Part shown: positions 46,857 through 55,008 of the stretch, piece after piece
How positions within the stretch are numbered: the stretch's first letter is position 1
Layout of the letters: each line of letters begins with the position of its first letter
Assembly (NCBI RefSeq): GCF_027111295.1
Contig: NZ_CP114287.1
Location: 496,001 to 560,000, forward strand
Source of the DNA: Flavobacterium gelatinilyticum
Lineage (GTDB): Bacteria > Bacteroidota > Bacteroidia > Flavobacteriales > Flavobacteriaceae
Reading direction: 5' to 3'
DNA: 64,000 nucleotides
Made by a program: the position numbers and the translations under genes
Notes under the pieces: generated by a model
What the model was told of the DNA's origin: nothing
The model's database searches: none
The model's input: only the letters and a program-made list of their open reading frames with translations

Positions 46857-46930
46857 GGCCTCGTGGCGCAACTGAATAGCGCATCTGATTACGGCTCAGA
46901 AGGTTACAGGTTTGAATCCTGTCGAGGTCA
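46857..46930 (+). tRNA. tRNA-Arg(ACG)
   Basis: A complete 74-base cloverleaf: acceptor GGCCTCG/CGAGGTC with discriminator A, D-stem GCGC/GCGC, anticodon arm TCTGA-TTACGGC-TCAGA giving anticodon ACG, and T-arm ACAGG-TTTGAAT-CCTGT. CCA is not encoded. The tRNA is intact and serves as the insertion site of the element to its right; the serine recombinase reading frame ends antisense within the tRNA at 46896. Confidence 0.97.
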
Positions 46931-48446
46931 CTACTCGGGACAAAAGAAAAATATCATCTTTTGTCCCGTTTTTTTTTGCCCGTAATCTATTGTTTACCAG
47001 ATAGATACAGTTGACGATTTCATTGACTCGGGCGGTGCGGATTTTATTTTCTTGAAATGTGAAATTTTCTGGAAAAATTAAACCAATTACTTCTCTAGAA
47101 TCAGCTAAAGTCCCACCATCAAAGGCTTCACCTAGCTTTAAAAGGTTTTCCAATCCAGTCGTGGTTAGGTGCTCTATACTGGCTCTGTCGTCTTCTACAT
47201 CTCCAATGTCCTTTTCCAACTTACTGATAACTTCATTGTATTCAATTTTCATAAGATTGTAATCTACAGCATCTATTTTCTCGGTAACTAATAAATTTCT
47301 GGCTACTGATAATTTCTTTTCATAAACTGCAATCTGCTCAAGGGACTTCTTTTTTTCGCCAGCTATTACTCCAGTATGCTCTCTGTAACCTTCAAGCAGA
47401 ACTGCGGTATATAATTTCTTAACTTCTTCTAAAGGTTTAAATTTATTTAAATGGTCTTTAAATACCTTATTAGCTATTTCGGAATTCACTCTCCATTTAC
47501 AAACTTTATCACAGTGATAATAATAGTAATATTTATTTCTTCCTTTACATTTACTTCCTGTTAACTTCTGACCACACTTTGGACATAGAAAAAAACCTCG
47601 CAAAGGAAAATTCTCAATAGTCTTAATTTTTGGTCTATAAGTTCGCGCTTTACTATCAAGAACATCCTGTACCCGATAAAATAATCCCTCACTGATTATT
47701 GGCTCATGCTGCCCATTGACCCATCTCTCCTCTTCATCTCTGTACTTAGGAACAACAATCTTTCCGCAATAAAGTGGATTTCTTATAATAAGCCACAAGT
47801 TATTCTTAGAAATAGCAAAACCTTTTTCTTTGGCCATTTGATAAATAGATTCAGTACTAAAAATATTTTTTGCAATCTGTTCAAAAATCCAAATAACCTT
47901 TACAGCTTTATCCGGTACAATGGCAATATACTTTTTCCCATCCTCCGTTATTTTATTAGCGTATCCATAAGGAGCCATTCCCATATGCCTACCCTCTTTC
48001 TTTCCACGTCTAAGCCCTTGAAATGTATTTAGTGCTCTTCTGTCATTTTCAACCTCAGGTGCAGCCAAATAAAAAGCCAGCATCATTTTGTTTTCCGGAA
48101 CACTGAGGTCAAGTGGCTGTTCAATAGCCTGTGGCTCTACACCCAGTTTCCTTAAAACATTTATCATTTGGTAAGCATCGCCTGCATTACGGCTGAACCT
48201 ATCCCACTTCATAAAAAGAACCAGATTAATTTTATTTTTATATTTTTTCAAATCAGCAAGAAATTTTTTCCATTGAGGCCTGTTAAAAGTCTTTGCCGAA
48301 TGATCTTCATAAATTACATTACGTATCTGTATCTGATTTATGCTGCAATATTTCCTTAACATTTCTTCTTGATTACGTTGCGAGAAACCTTTTTCTGCCT
48401 GCTCATCAGTACTTACACGAATGTACAAGTCCGCTATCTTACTCAT
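46896..48446 (-). CDS. Large serine recombinase (integrase of the island)
   Basis: A 516-residue large serine recombinase. The catalytic domain starts ADLYIRVSTDEQAEKGFS with the nucleophile Ser, and carries MKWDRFSRNAGDAY. It is followed by a recombinase domain (GKKEGRHMGMAPYGYA), a zinc ribbon (FFLCPKCGQKLTGSKC ... HCDKVC) and a coiled coil. The last 28 or so residues, ending VVTSTGFKPVTF, are encoded antisense to the tRNA terminator and tRNA-Arg, so the stop codon lies in the tRNA. It probably catalyses integration and excision at this tRNA. Its ATG overlaps the stop of a small upstream ORF. Confidence 0.93.
   Translation of the reverse strand: MSKIADLYIRVSTDEQAEKGFSQRNQEEMLRKYCSINQIQIRNVIYEDHSAKTFNRPQWKKFLADLKKYKNKINLVLFMKWDRFSRNAGDAYQMINVLRKLGVEPQAIEQPLDLSVPENKMMLAFYLAAPEVENDRRALNTFQGLRRGKKEGRHMGMAPYGYANKITEDGKKYIAIVPDKAVKVIWIFEQIAKNIFSTESIYQMAKEKGFAISKNNLWLIIRNPLYCGKIVVPKYRDEEERWVNGQHEPIISEGLFYRVQDVLDSKARTYRPKIKTIENFPLRGFFLCPKCGQKLTGSKCKGRNKYYYYYHCDKVCKWRVNSEIANKVFKDHLNKFKPLEEVKKLYTAVLLEGYREHTGVIAGEKKKSLEQIAVYEKKLSVARNLLVTEKIDAVDYNLMKIEYNEVISKLEKDIGDVEDDRASIEHLTTTGLENLLKLGEAFDGGTLADSREVIGLIFPENFTFQENKIRTARVNEIVNCIYLVNNRLRAKKNGTKDDIFLLSRVVTSTGFKPVTF
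46936..46978 (+). terminator. Terminator of tRNA-Arg
   Basis: CGGGACAAAAG pairs with CTTTTGTCCCG (11 bp) followed by a T-run, five bases after the tRNA. It lies inside the 3' end of the recombinase reading frame on the other strand. Confidence 0.9.
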
Positions 48447-48613
48447 TTTCTAATATTTAAATGTTTTAACACAGCGATATTAGCAATTATTCTTAAGAAA
48501 TACAAGATTTCCTCTGCCTGTTCAATAGTTACATCTAGTCCCTCAGACCTAAGCATCTGTAAAGCTTTTTCCGGGGTCAACTTTGAATTACTGTAGTCAA
48601 TATCTTTCTCCAT
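48443..48613 (-). CDS. Small protein coupled to the serine recombinase
   Basis: A 56-residue protein starting EKDIDYSNSKLTPEKALQM and including LRSEGLDVTIEQAEEILYFL and IIANIAVLKHLNIRK. It is helical and resembles short proteins often found just upstream of recombinase genes in Bacteroidota elements. Its stop overlaps the recombinase start (ATGA), which implies translational coupling. Function unknown; a recombination directionality or regulatory role is only a guess. Confidence 0.7.
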   Translation of the reverse strand: MEKDIDYSNSKLTPEKALQMLRSEGLDVTIEQAEEILYFLRIIANIAVLKHLNIRK

Positions 48614-48810
48614 AATCACACTTTTTAAAATTCTTAAAAATGTAATTTAAATGCAGAAAAACTTCAAATATAATTAACAGCAGTACTTGGCCTTATAAGG
48701 AAGTCTATTGCCGACTTGAATCTTTTTGATCCTTTAATACTTTAGAAGATATCAAAAAAAACTAATTTTAGACTGATTCGAATCCAACAGTAAGTATCTG
48801 TATAAGATGA
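48614..48810. other. Intergenic stretch, no gene
   Basis: AT-rich sequence between the small recombinase partner and the AraC remnant; no frame is convincing. It probably contains the promoter of the recombinase operon, but no clear consensus was found. Confidence 0.4.
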
Positions 48811-49074
48811 TTTTACCATCATAAAAATAAAGGTTTCGTTGACTATATAAATGATCTGAAGAGCGACTATCTTATAGAACTCCTTAAAAATTCTGGTACC
48901 TACCGCACTTATAAAGTTAGTGCATTAGCTGATGAAGCACGATTTAGTAGCGCTGCTCGTTTTACAAATGCATTTCAGTCCAGAACTGGGACTTGAGTTA
49001 GTTATTTTCTTAAACAATTAAAAAAGGAAATATATAACAACAATTTTTATGTTACATTGTTTTGTTTCTAATGC
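48811..49074 (+). pseudogene. AraC-family regulator fragment
   Basis: Plus-strand frame reads FYHHKNKGFVDYINDLKSDYL, then LIELLKNSGTYRTYKVSALA, DEARFSSAARFTNAFQSRTG, a TGA at 48994, and VSYFLKQLKKE. This is the C-terminal AraC helix-turn-helix domain found in flavobacterial regulators. There is no start codon, a stop precedes the frame and another interrupts it, so it is a decayed remnant. Confidence 0.75.
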
Positions 49075-49088
49075 AAAATTTACTTTTG
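49057..49088 (+). promoter_or_regulatory. Promoter of the histone H1-like gene
   Basis: TACTTTTG (49081-49088) followed by C matches TANNTTTG, with TTG at 49057-49059 (21-base spacing) or 49062-49064 (16-base). The ATG is 25 bases downstream. Confidence 0.55.
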
Positions 49089-49113
49089 CTCACTTAATTA
49101 AAAAAATTGTGTC

Positions 49114-49290
49114 ATGAAAGATCTATTTGAAAAAATCAAGGCAGAAATCGAAACATTTAAAACAGAGTCAGAATCTCTAATTGAAAAAGGATTTAAAGCC
49201 GCTGGAGCAAGAGCTCGTAAATCAACTTTAGAAATTGAAAAACTTTTGAAAGAGTTTCGAAAAGTTTCTATTGAGGAATCTAAAAAATAA
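49114..49290 (+). CDS. Histone H1-like small basic protein
   Basis: A 58-residue protein: KDLFEKIKAEIETFKTES, then GFKAAGARARKSTLEIEKLL and KEFRKVSIEESKK. It matches the small histone H1-like (Hc1-type) protein of Bacteroidota, whose core genes usually read KGNKAAGxRARK. It probably binds DNA. It has its own promoter and a strong terminator. Its place in an integrated element suggests an accessory copy that could act as a nucleoid-associated or silencing protein for the island. Confidence 0.85.
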   Translation: MKDLFEKIKAEIETFKTESESLIEKGFKAAGARARKSTLEIEKLLKEFRKVSIEESKK

Positions 49291-49316
49291 ATTCTATATT
49301 TATCTATTACTTGATT

Positions 49317-49348
49317 TGCCCTAAAGTTATCTTTAGGGCATTTTTTTT
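49317..49348 (+). terminator. Terminator of the histone H1-like gene
   Basis: GCCCTAAAG pairs with CTTTAGGGC around TTAT, followed by eight T. Confidence 0.92.
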
Positions 49349-49375
49349 AATTTTCAGTAGATTTCTATTTCGTAT

Positions 49376-49548
49376 CTATTGACTATCAAGCCAATCTGTA
49401 GGTATTAATTTCTTGTTCCTTCTCTTGGCCACCTGTATTTTGTAGCATCAGTGTAACGTTTATTTTTATTCAAGTAAGGATGTTCCAATACAATAACTTG
49501 CAGGCCATTTTGTTTTTCTACTTCTTCAAAAATAATAACAACTGATTA
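49376..49548 (-). pseudogene. C-terminal remnant of a DUF3732-like ATPase
   Basis: Minus-strand frame SVVIIFEEVEKQNGLQVIVL continues EHPYLNKNKRYTDATKYRWP and then, after a frameshift, LIPTDWLDSQ-stop. This resembles the C-terminus of DUF3732 proteins, which accompany ABC-three-component defence loci. No start exists and the frame is broken, so only a tail survives. Confidence 0.55.
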
Positions 49549-49658
49549 CCAATACATTACACACCAATAGTACAATATGGAACGAAGTAATAATTTTATT
49601 TCACGAAAGAACATATTTCCTTTCTGAAAGCCAATCATTTTAAACTTAATTAGACAGG

Positions 49659-49688
49659 CTTAGTTTCTGAATAAACTAAGTTTTTTTT
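49659..49688 (+). terminator. Orphan intrinsic terminator
   Basis: CTTAGTTT pairs with AAACTAAG, followed by eight T. No intact gene lies directly upstream on the plus strand, so it is likely left from a lost gene. Confidence 0.75.
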
Positions 49689-49790
49689 AATTGGAAAGAA
49701 ATTCTACTTGATCATTAAAAAGGAAACTGTATCTCCAATTTTTTATCTCTTCTAAAATCTTACTGTTATATTCATTAATGCTCTATCAGC
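49689..49790 (-). pseudogene. Short C-terminal gene fragment
   Basis: Minus-strand frame SINEYNSKILEEIKNWRYSF then LFNDQVEFLSN-stop looks protein-like but has in-frame stops immediately upstream and no start. Family not recognised. Taken as gene debris with low certainty. Confidence 0.3.
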
Positions 49791-49878
49791 GCCGAAACAT
49801 ATTAATATAATAAAAATGATGCATCGTACCAAGTAGAGTCATATTAAGATCATTAACAGGTTAAATTGACCATCGTAG

Positions 49879-49924
49879 GTTTCAATACTGCTTCTCCCCT
49901 CCAAAGGGTAAAAGAAGCTGAAAC
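49879..49924 (+). ncRNA. Nested hairpin, possible small RNA or att-like remnant
   Basis: Stems GTTTCA/TGAAAC, GCTTCT/AGAAGC and CCCT/AGGG nest around the loop CCAA, giving a compact 46-base structure. A terminator hairpin follows at 49972-50003. The left part (AGGTTTCAATACTG) also resembles the T-arm of the tRNA-Arg (AGGTTTGAATCCTG), so it might be an att relic. Either reading is unproven. Confidence 0.3.
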
Positions 49925-49971
49925 GCAAGTTTTTCAATCTTTTCAAAAACCCATAAAAAAGGCAGTAAAAC

Positions 49972-50003
49972 CTGCAAATCCAAGGATTCGCAGTTTTTTT
50001 TTT
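49972..50003. terminator. Terminator at the 3' end of the hsdMS-like gene
   Basis: CTGCAAATC pairs with GGATTCGCAG (one mismatch) and is followed by a T-run on the plus strand. On the minus strand a shorter GTTTTAC tail follows, so it could also end the defence operon. Confidence 0.6.
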
Positions 50004-50069
50004 ATACTGCTTTTCAATTTTTTTAAAACCGCTCTAAATCTCTACGGCAGAAAACTGGTTTGCTTTTCT

Positions 50070-52169
50070 TTACAACTCTTTATAATTGTAAATTTTCTGT
50101 AAAATACTAATTTGCAATAATTTTAAATTTTCGATTTTTTTACTTTGCAATTCTATTACCGAATTAATTGTGTCAAACATATTTTTCATCTCATTTGCCA
50201 CTTTCTTTTGTAAATCAAGTGGAGGCAGAGATATTTTAATGTTAAGTAAATCTTTTTCTGAAATTGATGGAAATGCACTTCCCTTAATCAACGGATTTAT
50301 GAATTGCTGAAAAGTTTCAGACAATAGATAATAAAATAAATAGTCTGCGCTCAACAAATTTTTATTTGGTCGCAAAATACAAAATACTGATGATACGACC
50401 GTCCTCTCATAATCTTCTCGAATTACCGCGATATTTTTTAAATTTGGGCGGTTTAGCGAAAAAATAATATCTCCTTTCACAGCACCATTTTTTGTCTTGT
50501 TGGGTAACTCTTTGCTACTTAAAATTTTTGGCGCTTCAATTTTGTTTCTTTGCGTATTAATGGACTGTAAGTCAATATATGTAACAATATCATTATTAGA
50601 TATTTCAGTATGATTTTTTACCTTTTCAACTAAATTAGATAATCTTACCGTTTCCCAATTTGAATTATAGTATTCCTCTTTAACAAGTTCAAATATTGAA
50701 GGGTTTACTTTTGCTAAATAATTTTCCTCTTCAAAAGATATAGATTCAATTTGTGAAATTAAATTTTCTGGTTTAAAAAGTTCCAAGTCAACAATTTTAT
50801 TTGGATTCTTAGCACTTAAATTAAATTCCATTTTTTCGTTAAATGATACAGTCCAATCGTCTGGAGATTCAGAATTTTTATTATTTGTTGAGTTACGTCT
50901 TTCTACATTTTTATATAAATCAATGAATTCTTTAAAGTGGGCATCGGTAACAGGTCTATTTTTTGTAAAAATGAACGGGGCTTTTAACTCATAATACCAT
51001 ATTTTAGAAGTTTTAGATTTTTTATCGAAAAATATAACATTCATCTTGGCACCACTGTAAGGCAAGAAAATACCTCCCGGCAAACTCAAAATCGTATGCA
51101 CGTTAAAATTTTCTAATAAATTCTTCCTAACTTCATTAAAAACGTAACTTTTCTGAATCAATAAACTATCTGGCACTACTATCGCAGCCCTACCTTCTGG
51201 TCCTAACGAGTCCATAAAATGTTGTAAAAAAAGTAATTCCAAGGAATTTGTAGCATCATAAAAATTATTTTTTGAAAAACTTTTCCCAAAAGGCGGATGA
51301 GATACAACTACATCAAATTTTCCCTTAATTTGCAAATTATTTTCCGTGTTTTTAAGAGTATCTTGATTATATATATTTGGCGTTACTATTCCATTAAGGA
51401 TCAGGTTTACCATTCCAAGGACGTAACCTGTAGAGGATATTTCACTTCCATAAAATGTATCATTTTGAATAATTTTCCAATCTAATGGAGTTAAATTGTT
51501 TTTTTTACTTGACTTCATGTGCTCAAAAGCTTTAGTCAAAAAACCAGCACTACCAAGGGCTCCATCATATATTTGTTCTCCAAATTTTGGATCAATACAT
51601 TCTATTATTGCTTTTATAATAGGCATTGGAGTATAAAAACCTTGGTAATTTTTACTATCCGTTCCTAAATCAGTCAGCAAATTTTGATAAACTTGGGAAG
51701 TTCGCGAAAAATCATAGCCTTCAAAATCTAATGTATCAACAATATCTAAAACTTCCTGTAAAATTTGTTCATTTGTAATATGGTTATCCAATAATTCAAA
51801 AATAGATCCAATTGTATATTTTATCGATTTGGAATGAACGCAATTATGTTTCAATTCTTTCAAATACGGAAATAATTGATTATTTACAAAGTCAACTACA
51901 TTATTTTTTTTATAGTAATCGATTTCTGATGAATTTTTCCGAATATTTGAAACGGCCCATCGTTTCCATCTAAATTGATTTGGTAGAAAATAATCAAACT
52001 CCATTTCATTTAACACAGTATCATTTTGTGTTTGCATTTCATAATTATCCAAAAATTTTAGAAGTATAATCCATGAAATTTGCTCGGTGTAGTCTATTAC
52101 GCCAATTATACCCTTATCTCTTCTTAGAATATTTTTTATTCTATCTATTTTATCTTCCCAGTTATTCAT
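50070..52169 (-). CDS. Fused HsdM-HsdS DNA methyltransferase/specificity protein
   Basis: A 699-residue protein. Residues 1-130 resemble the HsdM N-terminal helical domain (RRDKGIIGVIDYTEQISWII). The adenine-methylase core has SAM motif YDGALGSAGFLTKAF (about 200) and motif IV VVVSHPPFGKSF (about 292), where His replaces the usual Asn/Asp of (N/D)PPF. From about 505 a single HsdS-type target-recognition half follows (NWETVRLSNLVEKV ... FPSISEKDLLNIKISLPPL) with a coiled coil. No HsdR is present. Its start overlaps the end of the OLD-like gene by 8 bases. It probably marks self DNA for the system encoded upstream. Confidence 0.85.
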   Translation of the reverse strand: MNNWEDKIDRIKNILRRDKGIIGVIDYTEQISWIILLKFLDNYEMQTQNDTVLNEMEFDYFLPNQFRWKRWAVSNIRKNSSEIDYYKKNNVVDFVNNQLFPYLKELKHNCVHSKSIKYTIGSIFELLDNHITNEQILQEVLDIVDTLDFEGYDFSRTSQVYQNLLTDLGTDSKNYQGFYTPMPIIKAIIECIDPKFGEQIYDGALGSAGFLTKAFEHMKSSKKNNLTPLDWKIIQNDTFYGSEISSTGYVLGMVNLILNGIVTPNIYNQDTLKNTENNLQIKGKFDVVVSHPPFGKSFSKNNFYDATNSLELLFLQHFMDSLGPEGRAAIVVPDSLLIQKSYVFNEVRKNLLENFNVHTILSLPGGIFLPYSGAKMNVIFFDKKSKTSKIWYYELKAPFIFTKNRPVTDAHFKEFIDLYKNVERRNSTNNKNSESPDDWTVSFNEKMEFNLSAKNPNKIVDLELFKPENLISQIESISFEEENYLAKVNPSIFELVKEEYYNSNWETVRLSNLVEKVKNHTEISNNDIVTYIDLQSINTQRNKIEAPKILSSKELPNKTKNGAVKGDIIFSLNRPNLKNIAVIREDYERTVVSSVFCILRPNKNLLSADYLFYYLLSETFQQFINPLIKGSAFPSISEKDLLNIKISLPPLDLQKKVANEMKNMFDTINSVIELQSKKIENLKLLQISILQKIYNYKEL

Positions 52170-53925
52170 CCTGTATTTTATTTTGCATAAAATTATACAC
52201 TATAGTTATATCTTCAGAAATTTCTTGTGACGGAATATGACTAATCATTTCTTTTAGCATTTCTTCATTAAATCCCGTATCGTCAGCATTATATAATGGT
52301 CGTAATATTGTTTTAAAATCACCTTCTCTTATATCTGTAATATTATCTAAAGTAGACCCTTCATGCAATTTTGGTAAATGATATAACTTATTTATTTCAT
52401 CTAATAGATTCTTGTTTTTCAGTAATGTAGGTGATAATAAATAATTTTCAATTTCTCTTCTCTTCCAACACAGTAAGTGGGTTGAAGTTTTTTTAGAATT
52501 AAATTCGCGTAGATGTTTAAATTTTAGAGGAATATCAACAGTTAGATCTTCGTGAATTGAATTGGCTAAAAAATTATCTTTATCACACATTAAAAAGATA
52601 TTTTCAGTTCTTATATCTTTATTACCATAGTTTACATTATAAAATTCATCAACAAAAAACAACTTACTTAATCCTAAAATTTCTGTAGTAGTATTAAAGC
52701 TGGATTCTTTACCTATGGGAACAATTTGATCTAATATTGCTTCTGCTTGATGTCCTATTTTTTTTTTTGCTAAAAATTTGAATATAGTCCAATCATTCAC
52801 ATGATCCATTAGGATGGTATATTTAACTCTGGACAATATTTCAAACTGATAATTTTTTTTACCTACTATATTGTCCAAACGTTTGGACAGCTCCAAAAAG
52901 GCGAGTTTCTCTTCCACTTTCCCATTTTCAATTAATTTTATGTTTTCAATTTTATTATGAAGAATTGATTCTGAAATATGTGTAGTTGCAATAATGACTC
53001 CTTTACTATTATTAATTACATTCCACATTTTATTCAAATTAGTATAATGAAGATGTGAATCGATTTCATCAAACAAAAAAATTGTATTTTCATCGTCAAA
53101 CAAATCCATTATTGCATAGGTAGATAGCATTTGATATTCTCCATCACTCAGATGTTTGAACTCTAAGCCATTATCAAATCGAAGATTAAACTCTGAGAGT
53201 TCGGAATTTGAAAGCCAACCATTAGTACATAGAGCCCAAAAGCTAAATATTTTGTCAATGTCTTTATGAACGAATATTTCATAAGCCTTCTCTGAATTAA
53301 AAGTCAGCCATCTTTTTACTAAATTATCGCTATTTTGAAAATCAAAGTTAATTCCAAAAACAGATATTATATTTTCTATTGTTTCGTGAAATTCTGTATG
53401 TCGCATTAAGTTTTGTTCCAATTCACTACCATTGGCATCATCATTTGTTCCGCGCTCTTCACCTAAAATTTCATCTCTAATTTGAAAAACGTAGTTTTTT
53501 CTTATTCGAAACCTAAAATCTAAACAACTAGACTTATCAGTGCCAAATTCATCAATTAGAATGTAACCTCTTGTTTTTAAAAAATCTCGGACTAAACCGT
53601 CTTCTTTAAATACAGACGCAAAGAATATTAATAGTTTGCTCCATTCAGAATTAAAATAAAACGATTGAATAGATTCGTTTCTTTCCCTTAAATATCTCCT
53701 ATTTGTTTTTTTGTGAGCGTTAAAAAGCTCACTAAATAATTCATTTTGTCCAGAGCTAAAGCAAATCACGCGATAATCATCATCATCAATATATTTTTTA
53801 AAAATTGACTGAAGTATTGATGATTTTCCAGCACCATTTCCACCTATAAAGGTTGTAACGCCGTTATTGAGTTTCAGAACTTGATCCTCACTTGATAATT
53901 TACTCCTAAATTCTAATGTAACCAT
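52162..53925 (-). CDS. OLD-like ATPase with TOPRIM-type nuclease domain
   Basis: A 587-residue protein from ATG 53925 (MVTLEFRSKL); a TTG at 53961 would add 12 residues. ABC-type ATPase: Walker A FIGGNGAGKSSIL at 27-39, the FKHLSDGEYQMLST signature, and Walker B IFLFDEIDSHLHYTNL near 283. The C-terminal part carries LFFVDEFYN, FLMCDKDNFLAN (TOPRIM-like DxD near 445) and CWKRREIENYLLSP (near 490), typical of OLD-family overcoming-lysogenisation-defect nucleases. It is expected to cleave or nick DNA on ATP control and is translationally coupled to the methylase gene. Confidence 0.75.
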   Translation of the reverse strand: MVTLEFRSKLSSEDQVLKLNNGVTTFIGGNGAGKSSILQSIFKKYIDDDDYRVICFSSGQNELFSELFNAHKKTNRRYLRERNESIQSFYFNSEWSKLLIFFASVFKEDGLVRDFLKTRGYILIDEFGTDKSSCLDFRFRIRKNYVFQIRDEILGEERGTNDDANGSELEQNLMRHTEFHETIENIISVFGINFDFQNSDNLVKRWLTFNSEKAYEIFVHKDIDKIFSFWALCTNGWLSNSELSEFNLRFDNGLEFKHLSDGEYQMLSTYAIMDLFDDENTIFLFDEIDSHLHYTNLNKMWNVINNSKGVIIATTHISESILHNKIENIKLIENGKVEEKLAFLELSKRLDNIVGKKNYQFEILSRVKYTILMDHVNDWTIFKFLAKKKIGHQAEAILDQIVPIGKESSFNTTTEILGLSKLFFVDEFYNVNYGNKDIRTENIFLMCDKDNFLANSIHEDLTVDIPLKFKHLREFNSKKTSTHLLCWKRREIENYLLSPTLLKNKNLLDEINKLYHLPKLHEGSTLDNITDIREGDFKTILRPLYNADDTGFNEEMLKEMISHIPSQEISEDITIVYNFMQNKIQDE

Positions 53926-54315
53926 ATTATTAGTGTTATACCTGTATAAAATACTGATCAATAACCAATTGATGCCGTTTGTTATTTTTTTTAAAATAAT
54001 TTACTGTATTAAAAATTTCAGCTTTTGAATTTCTAATACTTTCAAAAATATTTCAACCGATTTAATCTACGATTTTACTTTAAATTTATTTGTAACTTTT
54101 TCTTTGTAAAATAAAAAGCAAATATTCCTCAAAATTACTCTAAAAATTACCTTTTACGCTTCTCTTCCAATCTTTTTTGTCCAGTTTTCTTTAATTCGTT
54201 CAACCGCACATTTTTTTACTAATCGCCTCTTATTAATATAATAATTTGTTGTCTCTCAAGAATAAACACAAATGAAATTCATCGAAAACATTAATGTGTT
54301 AACGTAGTCTATGTA
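53926..54315. other. 390-bp AT-rich gap inside the defence cluster
   Basis: No complete gene. On the minus strand a short basic frame, EAISKKNVRLNELKKTGQKR then LEEKRKR-stop, lacks an ATG and may be gene debris. The gap may hold a second promoter for the OLD-like and methylase genes, but no clear consensus was found. Confidence 0.4.
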
Positions 54316-55008
54316 TTAAATATGGATAACTGTCATCGAAAAATTATCTTTAGCATTAGTCCTACACAAAGTTTCAACTTTGTTAACACCTCCAAGCACT
54401 GAGTCAGTAGATTTAAAAACATGATTAATTTGATAAGAGTCCAATATATCGGAAACACCATCAGAATATATTACTACTAAATCTTCCTTGAGTAAATTAG
54501 AAGAGTAACATTCAATTATTCCGTCTTTTATTTTACCCGAAATTGAGCGAGTGACAATATGTTTGTAGCGATCTAAATTAGTTATTACATTACCATTTTC
54601 AATCATTTGATTAATAAGTGTATGGGAATGGCTTTCAAAAAAGATTTCTTTATTTCTAATGAAAATTATTTTAACATCTCCAACCCAAAAGAAATAAGCT
54701 AAGTTATCTACTACTATTATGCCAGCTAAAGTTGCACCAATTTTAGCGTCGAAATCTTGCGATTTTTGTTTAATTACAAGGTTTGATTTATTTACTGCTT
54801 TTTGAATTTCTTTCTCGTTAATTTCTTTCACAGTAGATAGATATGTGTAAATATTTTCTGCAACAAGTTTGGATGCGATATCCCCAAATTCGTAACCTCC
54901 CATACCATCTACGACCATATACAAATTGCAATTAGAATTTATTGATTTTGAAAATAAAAAATCCTGATTGCTTGTTCTACCACCTTTATTTGAAAATGAA
55001 TATACCAT
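54316..55008 (-). CDS. PP2C-family serine/threonine phosphatase
   Basis: A 230-residue PPM phosphatase. Metal-binding motifs are intact: VVDGMGGYEFGDIAS (about 32), GATLAGIIV, WVGDVKIIFIR, IYSDGVSDILD and the C-terminal AKDNFSMTVI. It is a stand-alone catalytic domain without a membrane segment. The gene starts on the stop of the large HerA gene (TAATG) with AGGAG just before. A phosphatase in such a cluster implies a partner Ser/Thr kinase, none of which is visible in the window. Confidence 0.9.
   Translation of the reverse strand: MVYSFSNKGGRTSNQDFLFSKSINSNCNLYMVVDGMGGYEFGDIASKLVAENIYTYLSTVKEINEKEIQKAVNKSNLVIKQKSQDFDAKIGATLAGIIVVDNLAYFFWVGDVKIIFIRNKEIFFESHSHTLINQMIENGNVITNLDRYKHIVTRSISGKIKDGIIECYSSNLLKEDLVVIYSDGVSDILDSYQINHVFKSTDSVLGGVNKVETLCRTNAKDNFSMTVIHI

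Noticed and set aside
47706..48032. Plus-strand frame opposite the recombinase
   Set aside because: Antisense shadow of a well-supported recombinase gene, with no recognisable domain.
49866..50102. Plus-strand frame of 78 codons
   Set aside because: It runs through a nested hairpin and an intrinsic terminator and overlaps the end of the methylase gene; no protein-like pattern.
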